Counted from the stretch's first letter, positions 1 through 7,983 are shown. The stretch: 58,041 nt of DNA from Liberiplasma sp046541015 (GCA_046541015.1 JBKHEA010000007.1:1-58041), one strand, 5' to 3'. Notes: generated by a model not told the origin, from the sequence alone. A program made the numbers and translations.

Positions 1-222
1 CAGTACTATTTACTAGAATATTTTTATTACTATAAAGCATTGGCTTATTTTAGACTTGAAGACTTTAGTAAGTTTGAGGAAAACTTATTTAAATGCTATA
101 GCGTTTTACACATGGAAGGAAACCATAAAAAAATTGAAAAGTTTACTTCTTGGATTGAAAAAGACTTTAGAGTAAATTTTGATATGTTTGTTTTGAGACA
201 TTTACAGAAAAAGGTTAAGTAA
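1..222 (+). CDS. C-terminal fragment of an unknown protein, cut by the window edge
   Basis: The reading frame is open from the first base and ends at TAA 220-222, so only about 73 C-terminal residues are visible. A TTG at 40 could start a 60-residue protein, but there is no convincing ribosome binding site before it and the frame continues upstream, so a truncated gene is more likely. The visible part is rich in Tyr, Phe, Lys and Glu, with helical spacing that loosely resembles the TPR-like C-terminus of the HTH regulator at 55209-56471. That resemblance is only an impression. A terminator follows the stop. Function is unknown. Confidence 0.6.
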   Translation, partial: QYYLLEYFYYYKALAYFRLEDFSKFEENLFKCYSVLHMEGNHKKIEKFTSWIEKDFRVNFDMFVLRHLQKKVK

Positions 223-243
223 ATTGTAATAATTATAAATAAG

Positions 244-277
244 AGCGGAAAATTGTTAAAATTTTTCGCTTTTTTTT
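244..277 (+). terminator. Rho-independent terminator of the first gene
   Basis: Stem agcggaaaatt (244-254) pairs with aatttttcgct (260-270), with one G-T pair and a 5-nt loop, followed by a run of T. It closes the truncated gene at the window start. Confidence 0.8.
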
Positions 278-413
278 GCAAACACGACAAATCTGCGCTG
301 TTCAAGAATTAAAATTGCCCCTATAATGAATATATACTAGATATATTTATATACATAGTATTTAATAAAACACATGAAAATCCTAAAAAATTCTAACAAA
401 GCAGGGTGAGATC

Positions 414-2357
414 ATGACAAAAGGATTAAAATCGCTCATTAAAAGACAAAGTATGGTTTTATTATTTTTCAGTATGTATTTATTAATCAATCGATTCACT
501 AACACTTATAGCCAAGTACAAAATATTATTGTATTTGGTGGTTTTTTACTTGTTGTGGGATTGATTATTTTAGATTACAATCAAAAAAAACCATTAAGTC
601 GATTAAAAGAAAATCTAAAATACTATGTTGTTAAAGGTAAAAACAAAGTTTCAGTAGAACTTAAACGACTTAGTTTTAATACTAATTTACCTGGTTATAC
701 CTACGTTCATTTCACGGTTAACCCAAATAAGGAAAAACTATACAGCGGATCGCTAGATAGTTATGGCTATGTGAAAAAAGATCAACATACACTTGATTTA
801 TATGTTAACTTTGATAAGTTTGGCTATGTAACTTATGTCAGTGAAGAGATGCTAACATTGTTTGACATTAGTCTTAGTGATATTATTGATAAACACGTAT
901 TAGAGTTAAAAGACTACTTTGGTTTAACAAAAGAAGCGTATAGTCACTTAATGGAATCTTATCATAATCACAGTGCAGTTGAAATCAAACTGGCTAATCA
1001 TAAGAAACGCTTGTTTTGGTCTTTTGAAACCATCCTTGATGAAAATGATAACAACATCTTAATTTTAGCTCAAGGCCATGAAATTACTCAATACTTTAAA
1101 GAATCTGATGCATCACTTAATCAAAAAGACTATTTAACAGGGTTACTAAACCAACAAGGGTTATACCAAGTTATAAAGAATTACCATCATGTTGAACAAG
1201 CTGTTGCGTTTTTCATTGATATTACAGACTTCTCAAAATTCAATGAATTATTTGGTCACCATGTGGGGGATGAAATTCTTATAGCTATCGCAAAATTACT
1301 CGAAGATCTTTCAGGAAAAGAAGCTATAGTTGCTCGTTATTCAGGGGATGAATTTGTCGTACTTTGTTTAAATGAATCTTCGGATAGTGAAACGATTGAG
1401 AAGATTTTAAAATCTTTAGAAGCACCACTATCTTCGCTGATTAATCATCCGCTTGTTAATGTAGATATTGATACAAAAACGGGGTATGCTATTTACCCTG
1501 AACACACCAATAATTTAGAAGATTTAATTCATTTAGCAAGTCTTGCATTTAACCGAGCGACACCACAAAATCCTGTAAGAAAATATTCAAGTGATATGAA
1601 AATTCATTTAACACACGAGTTTAGATTATCAAGTTTAGTTCGTAATGCAATGCGAGAAGATACCTTTGATATTTATTTTCAAGAAGTCGTTGATGTTAAA
1701 ACCAATCAAGTTAAATACGTTGAGGCTTTAGCTAGACTTGAAGATAAAGATTATGGCGTCATTAATCCGATAGACTTTTTAAGAATCGCAAAAGCATCAA
1801 ACCACATAAAAAAACTTGATACCTATTTAATCAAAAAAGCATTAAAGCATTATAAAATGATCAGTTCAAAACCTGCTTATCAAGATGCGATTTTATCTTT
1901 AAATGTAACCCCAGAAACCTTGCTTGATAAAGAGTTTGTTGGACTAATTGATCATTTAACAAAAACTTTTGATATTGCACCAGCTCATATTAGTATAGAA
2001 GTAGCTGAAACGACATTTGTTAATAATATTGATGCTTGTATTGCTCAAATTAAACGTTTGAAAAAACATGGGTATAAAATTGCGTTAGATGATTTTGGTA
2101 AAGATTATTCATCTTTAGCAATATTAGAAACTGTACCTTATGACATCATTAAACTTGATGCTATCTTCACCCAAAACATTCACACCGTTCATAGTCAAGA
2201 AATTATCAGAATGGTTAAAAATATTAGTCAACTTACTGAAAAAGAAATGATTATTGAAGGGGTAGAAACTAAGACTCAACATGAAATACTTGTAGATTTA
2301 GGATGTATTATTCACCAAGGATTTTACTATCATAAGCCTTCAGACCTAACGGTTTGA
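414..2357 (+). CDS. Membrane-anchored GGDEF-EAL protein (cyclic di-GMP turnover)
   Basis: 647 residues. Two N-terminal hydrophobic segments (about 13-30 and 35-54) are followed by a PAS-like region (about 127-230), a GGDEF domain (about 238-395) and an EAL domain (about 403-645). The GGDEF domain has DYLTGL at 239-244 and the active-site variant SGDEF at 310-314. The RxxD inhibitory site expected just upstream is absent. The EAL domain keeps EAL (437-439), Asn497, the acidic residues near 529-532, DDFG (559-562), Lys580, EGVE (615-618) and Gln635, so phosphodiesterase activity is plausible. Loop 6 reads DDFGKDYSS, whereas most active members have Gly where Asp565 stands. Start ATG follows a weak gggtgag site. 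A TATAAT box lies at 322-327, giving a leader of about 80 nt. A terminator hairpin follows, so it is probably monocistronic. Whether synthesis or hydrolysis dominates cannot be told from sequence. Confidence 0.9.
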   Translation: MTKGLKSLIKRQSMVLLFFSMYLLINRFTNTYSQVQNIIVFGGFLLVVGLIILDYNQKKPLSRLKENLKYYVVKGKNKVSVELKRLSFNTNLPGYTYVHFTVNPNKEKLYSGSLDSYGYVKKDQHTLDLYVNFDKFGYVTYVSEEMLTLFDISLSDIIDKHVLELKDYFGLTKEAYSHLMESYHNHSAVEIKLANHKKRLFWSFETILDENDNNILILAQGHEITQYFKESDASLNQKDYLTGLLNQQGLYQVIKNYHHVEQAVAFFIDITDFSKFNELFGHHVGDEILIAIAKLLEDLSGKEAIVARYSGDEFVVLCLNESSDSETIEKILKSLEAPLSSLINHPLVNVDIDTKTGYAIYPEHTNNLEDLIHLASLAFNRATPQNPVRKYSSDMKIHLTHEFRLSSLVRNAMREDTFDIYFQEVVDVKTNQVKYVEALARLEDKDYGVINPIDFLRIAKASNHIKKLDTYLIKKALKHYKMISSKPAYQDAILSLNVTPETLLDKEFVGLIDHLTKTFDIAPAHISIEVAETTFVNNIDACIAQIKRLKKHGYKIALDDFGKDYSSLAILETVPYDIIKLDAIFTQNIHTVHSQEIIRMVKNISQLTEKEMIIEGVETKTQHEILVDLGCIIHQGFYYHKPSDLTV

Positions 2358-2387
2358 TTGTATAAAAGCCCTCACCCTTCCCCAAAG

Positions 2388-2417
2388 AAAACCCTGTGTC
2401 GCCCTACATAGGGTTTT
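2388..2417 (+). terminator. Terminator hairpin after the GGDEF-EAL gene
   Basis: Stem aaaaccctgtgt (2388-2399) pairs with acatagggtttt (2406-2417) with one G-T pair and loop cgccct. The T tract is only four bases, so termination may be partial. Confidence 0.65.
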
Positions 2418-2471
2418 CACTCTGTAATAATTGTGATATGATAGTCTTAAGCCATAAATTTAGGAGTTATC

Positions 2472-3329
2472 ATGTCAAAAAACTATCCACCTTTAAAAAG
2501 ACAATTAATTAATATTGCAAAGACTAGTTTATTTTTTAGTCTTATTTTTTACGGTTTAAGTTTAGGGATTGGAATCATACAGTATTTTACAGATCAAGCA
2601 CTAACATTTAATGAATGGATAAGCTTTTTTATAGGCTTTGGTTTTTTATTTAGTTATCTATTTAGTTTGATTAGCTTATCAAGAAGTCGTGTAGCAAAAT
2701 TTGTGACTTTTAAATATGGTCTCATATCGTTTTTATCAAAAACACTATTTTATTACCTTGTGACAGCATTAGGCACTATAATCCATGATGATCTTTTAAT
2801 TATTATTGGGATGATACTATTTTTAATTACCATCATTTGTGACATCACGATTTATAGTTTAGGAAAAAAATCTGATGAAGAAGAACTAACTAATTTATTA
2901 TTTAATGAGAATCAACTCTTAGATGAAAAAACTTTAGAAGGCTATTTAAGTCATTATAAAATTCATTATAAAATTATTCTGATTTTACTATTATTTACAA
3001 TACTTAGTGAGTATCAAAGTACGATGCTTTTTAGTTACATTAGATTATTCATACTACTCGCTGTAAATCTATACTTTGTTCTATGGATCAAAAAGAAACT
3101 TGTATTAGAAAACGATTTGACCATTCAAACCATTTTATTTTCAAGTATTGTCTTTGTCATAATCTTTATTATAAACTTAATAGGACTTGACTATTTACAA
3201 CATATCATTATAATAACAATGTTATATGGTTTAAGTTATTACCCAGTATTAAAAAGATTATATGTCGAATATGACCTTATCCAAAGGCATTATGATAAAT
3301 TAACCTTGCTTGAAATGAAACAAAAATAA
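2472..3329 (+). CDS. Multi-pass membrane protein of unknown function
   Basis: 285 residues, dominated by hydrophobic segments (about 20-38, 48-68, 83-102, 104-125, 163-180, 185-203, 215-235 and 238-255), so probably six to eight membrane helices. A charged stretch near 130-155 separates two hydrophobic halves. No catalytic or transport motif is recognised. The ATG follows taggag with normal spacing. It lies between its own promoter region and a GC-rich hairpin, with no obvious functional link to the GGDEF-EAL gene upstream or the feo genes downstream. Confidence 0.75.
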   Translation: MSKNYPPLKRQLINIAKTSLFFSLIFYGLSLGIGIIQYFTDQALTFNEWISFFIGFGFLFSYLFSLISLSRSRVAKFVTFKYGLISFLSKTLFYYLVTALGTIIHDDLLIIIGMILFLITIICDITIYSLGKKSDEEELTNLLFNENQLLDEKTLEGYLSHYKIHYKIILILLLFTILSEYQSTMLFSYIRLFILLAVNLYFVLWIKKKLVLENDLTIQTILFSSIVFVIIFIINLIGLDYLQHIIIITMLYGLSYYPVLKRLYVEYDLIQRHYDKLTLLEMKQK

Positions 3330-3335
3330 CTTTTG

Positions 3336-3356
3336 CCCCCTTATAAATTAAGGGGG
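3336..3356 (+). terminator. GC-rich hairpin after the unknown membrane protein
   Basis: A perfect 8-bp stem, ccccctta (3336-3343) with taaggggg (3349-3356), loop taaat. No T run follows, so it may terminate weakly or act as a 3' stabilising stem. Confidence 0.5.
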
Positions 3357-3481
3357 ACTTATATGACAGGTGTAATAAATTAGTAATTTATAAACTTATT
3401 TATAAAAATTATAATTATTCTTCAAAAAATATAGTTCTTATGTTATTGTGTTAACGTAGGTAAAACTTTAGAAGGTGATGC

Positions 3482-3706
3482 ATGATGATACCCCTAACTA
3501 AAGCAAAGAAACAGGTTTATTATGAAGTAGTTTCTTTATTAGGAAATACTGAATCAAATCGTTTCTTTGATAATATTGGTTGTTCAGTGGGAGAGAAAAT
3601 AATGGTAATTTCTACAATAGGAAGCAATTATGTTGTCAAAATCAAAGACGGCCGCTTTGGAATCGACAAACGTTTCGCTGAAAAAATCATGGTTAAAATC
3701 CCATGA
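3482..3706 (+). CDS. feoA: Ferrous iron transport protein A (FeoA-type SH3-like domain)
   Basis: 74 residues, the usual size of a stand-alone FeoA. The sequence has the FeoA pattern of a short helix followed by an SH3-like barrel (NIGCSVGEKIMV, then YVVKIKDGRFGIDKRFAEKI). FeoA is a small cytoplasmic accessory of the FeoB Fe(II) transporter; its exact role is unsettled. The start ATG at 3482 is preceded by gaaggtgatg. Its TGA overlaps the ATG of the feoB G-domain gene by 4 nt, a typical translational coupling. The upstream region 3380-3470 is very AT-rich and includes attataattat, which loosely resembles half of a Fur box, but I would not call an operator. Confidence 0.9.
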   Translation: MMIPLTKAKKQVYYEVVSLLGNTESNRFFDNIGCSVGEKIMVISTIGSNYVVKIKDGRFGIDKRFAEKIMVKIP

Positions 3707-4272
3707 GAATTGCATTAGCCGGCAATCCTAATTGTGGAAAGACTACTATTTTTAACCAATTGACTGGCCGAAGAGAGCGTGTTGGTAACTGGGCTGGTGT
3801 AACGATTGAAAGTAAAGAAGCGCCGCTTAGAAGACGTTTTTCATTTGATACGGATGTAACCATCATAGACTTACCTGGAACCTATAGTTTAGATGCCTAC
3901 ACATTAGACGAACAGCATGCGATAGACTATATTAAACAACAGAAAATTGATTGCATAATCAATATTGTTGATGCTTCTAATTTAGAAAGAAATCTCTATT
4001 TAACTACTGAATTACAAGCATTAAACATTCCTCTTGTTGTTGCCTTAAATAAAAGTGATATCGTAACTCGAAGAAAAACCACTATTGATTTAAACCTTTT
4101 AGAAGAATTATTAGGGTGTGAGGTTTTTTTAGTTACGGCAACAAGAAATAAAGGCTTACGCGATGTCATTCATGCTGCAATAAAAAAAGGAGCATTGAAT
4201 TATTGTGACAGAAAAGAACAAGGAAATCAAAGTAGAAAACAAAAAAGAAAAGGCAAAAGACATTGCCACTAA
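3703..4272 (+). CDS. feoB: FeoB N-terminal G domain as a separate ORF
   Basis: 189 residues. It carries a complete FeoB-type small GTPase: G1 GNPNCGKTT (7-15), G2 around GNWAGVTIE (28-36), G3 DLPG (56-59), G4 NKSD (116-119) and a G5-like TAT near 145. In ordinary FeoB this is followed in the same chain by a helical GDI domain and the permease. Here the frame ends after a Lys/Arg-rich tail, and the permease begins 68 nt earlier in the +1 frame. Either feoB is truly split with overlapping translation, or one base has been gained (real mutation or sequencing error) between 4199 and 4272. The last 20 or so residues look unlike FeoB, which fits either reading. It is coupled to feoA by ATGA. Confidence 0.85.
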   Translation: MRIALAGNPNCGKTTIFNQLTGRRERVGNWAGVTIESKEAPLRRRFSFDTDVTIIDLPGTYSLDAYTLDEQHAIDYIKQQKIDCIINIVDASNLERNLYLTTELQALNIPLVVALNKSDIVTRRKTTIDLNLLEELLGCEVFLVTATRNKGLRDVIHAAIKKGALNYCDRKEQGNQSRKQKRKGKRHCH

Positions 4273-5659
4273 AGTTCAACAACATAATGGTAGTGGCAAT
4301 GCATTATCTTATTCAGATACATTAGATCGCTTTTTAGCTCATCCAGTTATAGGATTAATCTTTTTTGCCTTAATCATGTGGCTCATGTTTACCATCAGCC
4401 AAATGTGGGTTGGACCTTTTATCGCTGGTTATTTAGAAATGCTTATGAGTTTAATTGGTAATGGCGTTGAAAGTTTACTGATTAGTTTAAATGTAAACGA
4501 CGTATTAATTGCCTTTATATTAGAAGGTATTATTGGTGGATTTAGTGCGGTTATTGGCTTTTTACCTTTAATCATGGTTTTATTTTTTATGTTATATTTA
4601 CTTGAAGATAGTGGGTATATGGCTCGTGTTGCCCTGCTTATGGATAAATACTTTAAAAAAATTGGTTTAGCAGGAAAATCTATTATTCCCATGTATGTAG
4701 GAACCGCTTGTGCGATTCCAGCTATAATGAGTGCACGTACGATTAAAAATGAACGTCAACGACGTATGACAATCTTACTCACTCCGTTTATCCCTTGTGG
4801 CGCTAAGTTACCTGTTATTGCCTTATTCTTAGGTGTATTTTTCACTGGTAAAGCATATATGACGGCAGGGATTTACTTAATCGCAATTCTTATTATTTAT
4901 GTTACAGGTATAACGATTAAGCATTTACTTAATGTTGATTTAGATGAAATTGAAGATACCTTCATTATCGTTGAAATGCCTGAATATAAACGTCCTAGTT
5001 TTATTCAAGCATTCCTTAGTATGATTGATCGCGCTAAAGCGTTTATTATAAAAGCAGGTACAATTATTTTACTTGCGAATGCGTTAGTATGGTTTTTTGT
5101 AAACTTCGACTTTACCTTAAGTATGGTAGATGCGAACGACTCTATTTTAGCCTTCTTAGCTAGACCAATTGCCTTTTTATTAACACCAATTGGCGTTGCA
5201 AGTTGGGGGCTAGCTGCAGCGGCTGTCTTAGGCTTTGTGGCGAAAGAAGAAGTCGTTGGGGCTTTAGCAGTTATCTTTGCCTTTAGCGTTAGTGATGATT
5301 TTGAAATTGAAAGTATTGCAGCGACTAGAGATGCTTTAATGGTTGGCGCAGGATTAACGAGTGTAAGTGCCCTTGCTTATATGGCATTCAACTTGTTTAC
5401 ACCACCATGTTTTGCGGCAATTGGAGCTATGAATACCGAATTTGAAAGTAAAAAATGGACAGTACTTGCGATATTCTTACAACTATCGATTGGATTCTTA
5501 AGTGCATTAATTATTTATCAAGTAGGATCATTAATTGTAACCGGATCATTTGGTAAAGGTGCTCTTGCTGGATTTATTGTACTAGCCGTTTATGTATTAG
5601 GTTATATTTATTTTGTAAATCAAGCTAAGAAAGGGAAAGGATTGGCTAAAATTGATTAA
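4205..5659 (+). CDS. feoB: FeoB permease domain (Fe(II) membrane channel part)
   Basis: 484 residues starting at GTG 4205, with aaaggag about 12 nt upstream. After a charged leader (1-40, possibly the remnant of the GDI helices) it shows the FeoB transmembrane core. The first Gate motif has the Cys in GTACAIPAIMSARTI, then TPFIPCGAKLPVIALF with the second conserved Cys. The C-terminal Gate repeat contains GFVAKEEVVGAL and the Cys of FTPPCFAAI. About nine to ten membrane helices are expected. It should work with the G-domain product to import Fe(II). In its own frame a TGA at 4196-4198 lies just upstream, so any frameshift that would rejoin it to the G domain must fall within 4199-4272. The end overlaps the start of a small Cys-rich protein. 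Confidence 0.9.
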   Translation: MTEKNKEIKVENKKEKAKDIATKVQQHNGSGNALSYSDTLDRFLAHPVIGLIFFALIMWLMFTISQMWVGPFIAGYLEMLMSLIGNGVESLLISLNVNDVLIAFILEGIIGGFSAVIGFLPLIMVLFFMLYLLEDSGYMARVALLMDKYFKKIGLAGKSIIPMYVGTACAIPAIMSARTIKNERQRRMTILLTPFIPCGAKLPVIALFLGVFFTGKAYMTAGIYLIAILIIYVTGITIKHLLNVDLDEIEDTFIIVEMPEYKRPSFIQAFLSMIDRAKAFIIKAGTIILLANALVWFFVNFDFTLSMVDANDSILAFLARPIAFLLTPIGVASWGLAAAAVLGFVAKEEVVGALAVIFAFSVSDDFEIESIAATRDALMVGAGLTSVSALAYMAFNLFTPPCFAAIGAMNTEFESKKWTVLAIFLQLSIGFLSALIIYQVGSLIVTGSFGKGALAGFIVLAVYVLGYIYFVNQAKKGKGLAKID

Positions 5660-5822
5660 TGGTATTATTATCCTCATTTTAGCAACCATATTTGGCTTAA
5701 TTATTTATAAACTATTAAAAGATAAAGCAAACGGCTGTGGGCCATCTTGTTCAGGGTGTCCAATAGCTAAGACATGTAATAAAATTAACTTAGATGAACT
5801 TCGTGCTAGTTTACATAAATAA
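5652..5822 (+). CDS. FeoB-associated Cys-rich small membrane protein
   Basis: 56 residues starting at TTG 5652, which overlaps the end of the FeoB permease by 8 nt; aagggaaagga lies about 10 nt upstream. One N-terminal membrane helix (about 2-20) is followed by a short Cys cluster, CGPSCSGCPIAKTC, and a polar tail. This is the hallmark of the small Cys-rich membrane proteins found directly after feoB in many Firmicutes, whose role (iron delivery or FeoB assembly) is not established. The gene is too short for routine ORF calling. A terminator starts at its stop codon, which closes the feo operon. Confidence 0.85.
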   Translation: MINGIIILILATIFGLIIYKLLKDKANGCGPSCSGCPIAKTCNKINLDELRASLHK

Positions 5823-5849
5823 AACTTCGTAATTTTACGAAGTTTTTTT
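5821..5849 (+). terminator. Terminator of the feo operon
   Basis: Stem aaaacttcgta pairs with tacgaagtttt around a small AT loop and is followed by seven T. It overlaps the stop of the converging minus-strand gene and may act in both directions. Confidence 0.85.
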
Positions 5850-6560
5850 ATGTTTAAAATCTATAAATGGTAAAAACGTTAAGCTAAGCAACAATAGCCC
5901 TAAAGCGATTAAACTCGCTAAATATACACTGTAGTGAATAGAAATTAAGAAGTTAAGTGGATTGCCATTACCTATTCTTAAGAACATAAAATCAGTTTGT
6001 AATAAAAGGTTGATGTTAAAGGCAATAAAGGCAACACCAAGTAAAATTAGAAAACTATGTTTTAAATCACTGAATTTTGGTTGATATACCTTTGCTTTTA
6101 CAATGTAGATGGAAAAGAAAATCATTGTGCCGTGATATAAGAAACTTTGAAAAGGCAATAAGTCATAGTTATTAGGAAACCAGTTTGTACTATTACCTAA
6201 TACTGTTACAGGATAAATAAGGACAATAAGCCCACTAATAAGCCCAACTGAATAAGCAAAAGGCATGACGAATCTAGAGAGTTTTTCATTCGCAAAAGTG
6301 ACTATCGGCATGGCGTATAAACTATAACTACAAAGTTGAAAAGGCATCATGTGTTCTGGTAAAACATCGCGTGAATATAAAACAAAAAAGTACTTAAACA
6401 GTTCAAGACCAATTAATAGAAAAACCGTAATAGCCATAATGGTTTTTGGGTTACCTTTAAATCGTTTTAAACTGAAATAAAGTGTGATGATAAGAAGCAT
6501 CAGAATAAATGAGGTGCCAATAAGGTGTTTTGAGCCAAAGACTATCGGGGTTAAAATCAA
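5835..6560 (-). CDS. YwaF/TMEM164-like integral membrane protein
   Basis: 241 residues, starting with TTG at 6560; ggagtgat lies 5 nt upstream on the minus strand. Seven or so hydrophobic helices are visible. The sequence MPFQLCSYSLYAMPI near 82-96 and the FLYHGTM motif near 140-146 match the pattern of the YwaF (TIGR02206) family, which is related to eukaryotic TMEM164. TMEM164 is described as a lipid acyltransferase; the function of the bacterial proteins is not established. It converges with the feo operon and diverges from the zinc operon. The family call is from motif memory only. Confidence 0.65.
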   Translation of the reverse strand: MILTPIVFGSKHLIGTSFILMLLIITLYFSLKRFKGNPKTIMAITVFLLIGLELFKYFFVLYSRDVLPEHMMPFQLCSYSLYAMPIVTFANEKLSRFVMPFAYSVGLISGLIVLIYPVTVLGNSTNWFPNNYDLLPFQSFLYHGTMIFFSIYIVKAKVYQPKFSDLKHSFLILLGVAFIAFNINLLLQTDFMFLRIGNGNPLNFLISIHYSVYLASLIALGLLLLSLTFLPFIDFKHKKTS

Positions 6561-6583
6561 AATATCACTCCATTTCTGATAAT

Positions 6584-6612
6584 AGTATATGAAATATTAA
6601 AACAATATACAA
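6584..6612 (-). promoter_or_regulatory. Promoter of the YwaF-like gene
   Basis: On the minus strand TTGTAT (6612-6607) and TATACT (6589-6584) are separated by 17 nt, about 23 nt before the TTG start. Confidence 0.5.
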
Positions 6613-6656
6613 TCATTATTTAATGAAGCTTACAAATGAATTTTTGCATCACAAAC

Positions 6657-6669
6657 GCAAATGATTTGC
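6657..6669. promoter_or_regulatory. Candidate Zur operator at the znu promoter
   Basis: The perfect palindrome gcaaat-g-atttgc is centred at 6663 and overlaps the -35 element of znuA. Its geometry (inverted arms around one central base) is that of Fur-family sites, and a Fur-family gene ends this operon. The arms differ from the Bacillus Zur consensus, so assignment rests on position and symmetry. Confidence 0.55.
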
Positions 6670-6693
6670 ATTTGCAATAAAACCTTGTATAAT
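6666..6693 (+). promoter_or_regulatory. Promoter of the znu operon
   Basis: TTGCAT (6666-6671), a 16-nt spacer and TATAAT (6688-6693), 33 nt before the znuA ATG. The -35 lies inside or next to the palindrome at 6657-6669. Confidence 0.65.
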
Positions 6694-6726
6694 GAAGAAG
6701 GATAAAATTACAAGTGAGGTATACTT

Positions 6727-7983
6727 ATGAAAAAAATGATGATTGCTTTTACCCTTTTTATTAGTCTTTTTACACTATCAGCCTGTGGGTCTGATAATGA
6801 TAATGAGGATATTGTTGTTATTACAACCTTGTTTCCTCAATATGATTTCACAAGACAAATTGCTCAAGATTTAGTTGAAGTAGAATTTTTACTCCCACCA
6901 GGAACAAGCGCACATGCGTATGAACCAAGTCCTGCGACTGTCGTGCGTATTTTAGAAGCGGATTTACTCATTTACACTGGGGATGCGATGGAGCCTTGGG
7001 TTGATACTTTAATTAAGTCGAGTTCAAGTGAATTAAATATTTTAGATTTGAGTGTGAATGCATTTAAATTAGAAAGTGAAAATACTGAAGCCTTTAATCA
7101 ACTCATTGATGCTATCGATTATATCGTGCATGAAGTTGAAGAAGGTAGCTTACTAGAAAGTGAAGGGTTAAGTGAAATTGACACATTACTCCATGACTTT
7201 TTAGATCATGACCACGAAGACGACCATGATCACGATCATGAAGGGGATCACGATCATGAAGGGGATCACGATCATGAATCAGAGATGGATCAGTTCATAG
7301 AAGAATTAGATCATATCATTCACGAATATAAAGATGGTTTAATAAATGAAAATGATGCTTTTTTAAGTATTGAAACTTTGTTGCATGATGATTTAGATCA
7401 TGATCATGATGATGACCATGATGACCATGACCATGGCGATTTTGATCCTCACATTTGGACCGATCCTTTAAATGCCAAAAATATGGTAACTGATATAGAA
7501 AATGCTTTGGTTGAATTATTGCCTGAACATGAAACAACCATTAGAACGAATGCTTCAAACTACCGTGCTGAACTAGATACTTTGCATGCAGCATTCACCG
7601 ATTTAGTTGAACATGCATCAAGTAAAACCATCATGCATGGTGGGCATAATGCCTTTAGTTACTTTGCAGCACGTTATGATATTGAATATGTGACACCATA
7701 TACAGGATTTTCTTCAAACAGTGAACCAACGCCACAAGCCTTAGCAGATATGATTGATTTAATGCAAGAACGCGGAATTACGCATCTATTTAGTGAAACC
7801 CTTATTTCACCAAATGTTGCTAATGCCATTAGTGAAGCAACGCAAACACCAATCCTTTATTTGTCTGCTGCAGGCAATGTAAGTCGAGATGATTTTGAAA
7901 GTGGCGTTACTTTCTTAGAGTTAATGTATCAAAACTTAGAACAGTTAAAAATAGGGATGGGTTATCATGGCGACGAAAACTAA
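6727..7983 (+). CDS. znuA: Zinc ABC transporter substrate-binding lipoprotein (ZnuA/AdcA-like)
   Basis: 418 residues, longer than the usual 300 or so because of an expanded histidine-rich region. The signal peptide ends in the lipobox LSAC with Cys20, so it is a lipid-anchored extracytoplasmic protein. Conserved metal ligands of the cluster A-I family are visible: His63 in PGTSAHAYEPS, His242 in DPHIW, His307 in HGGHNAF and an acidic residue in the C-terminal lobe. Between the first two ligands are two His/Asp/Glu-rich blocks (161-184 and 220-236) carried in two 64-residue repeats (about 124-187 and 188-237). His-rich loops of this type are known to help zinc capture in ZnuA and AdcA. It heads znuA-znuC-znuB-zur. 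Zinc is favoured over manganese because of the His loops and the Zur-like gene. Confidence 0.93.
   Translation: MKKMMIAFTLFISLFTLSACGSDNDNEDIVVITTLFPQYDFTRQIAQDLVEVEFLLPPGTSAHAYEPSPATVVRILEADLLIYTGDAMEPWVDTLIKSSSSELNILDLSVNAFKLESENTEAFNQLIDAIDYIVHEVEEGSLLESEGLSEIDTLLHDFLDHDHEDDHDHDHEGDHDHEGDHDHESEMDQFIEELDHIIHEYKDGLINENDAFLSIETLLHDDLDHDHDDDHDDHDHGDFDPHIWTDPLNAKNMVTDIENALVELLPEHETTIRTNASNYRAELDTLHAAFTDLVEHASSKTIMHGGHNAFSYFAARYDIEYVTPYTGFSSNSEPTPQALADMIDLMQERGITHLFSETLISPNVANAISEATQTPILYLSAAGNVSRDDFESGVTFLELMYQNLEQLKIGMGYHGDEN
7228..7278 (+). repeat. 18-bp tandem repeat inside znuA
   Basis: The unit gatcacgatcatgaaggg occurs at 7228-7245 and 7246-7263, with a partial third copy at 7264-7278. 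It encodes repeated DHDHEG and keeps the frame, so copy number could vary without breaking the protein. Confidence 0.9.

Noticed and set aside
3380..3470. Fur box before feoA
   Set aside because: attataattat is palindromic but the whole region is A/T only, so symmetry is expected by chance.
7316..7537. His-rich 73-residue minus-strand ORF within znuA
   Set aside because: It is the antisense of the GAT/CAT codon repeats in znuA; no ribosome binding site or independent support.
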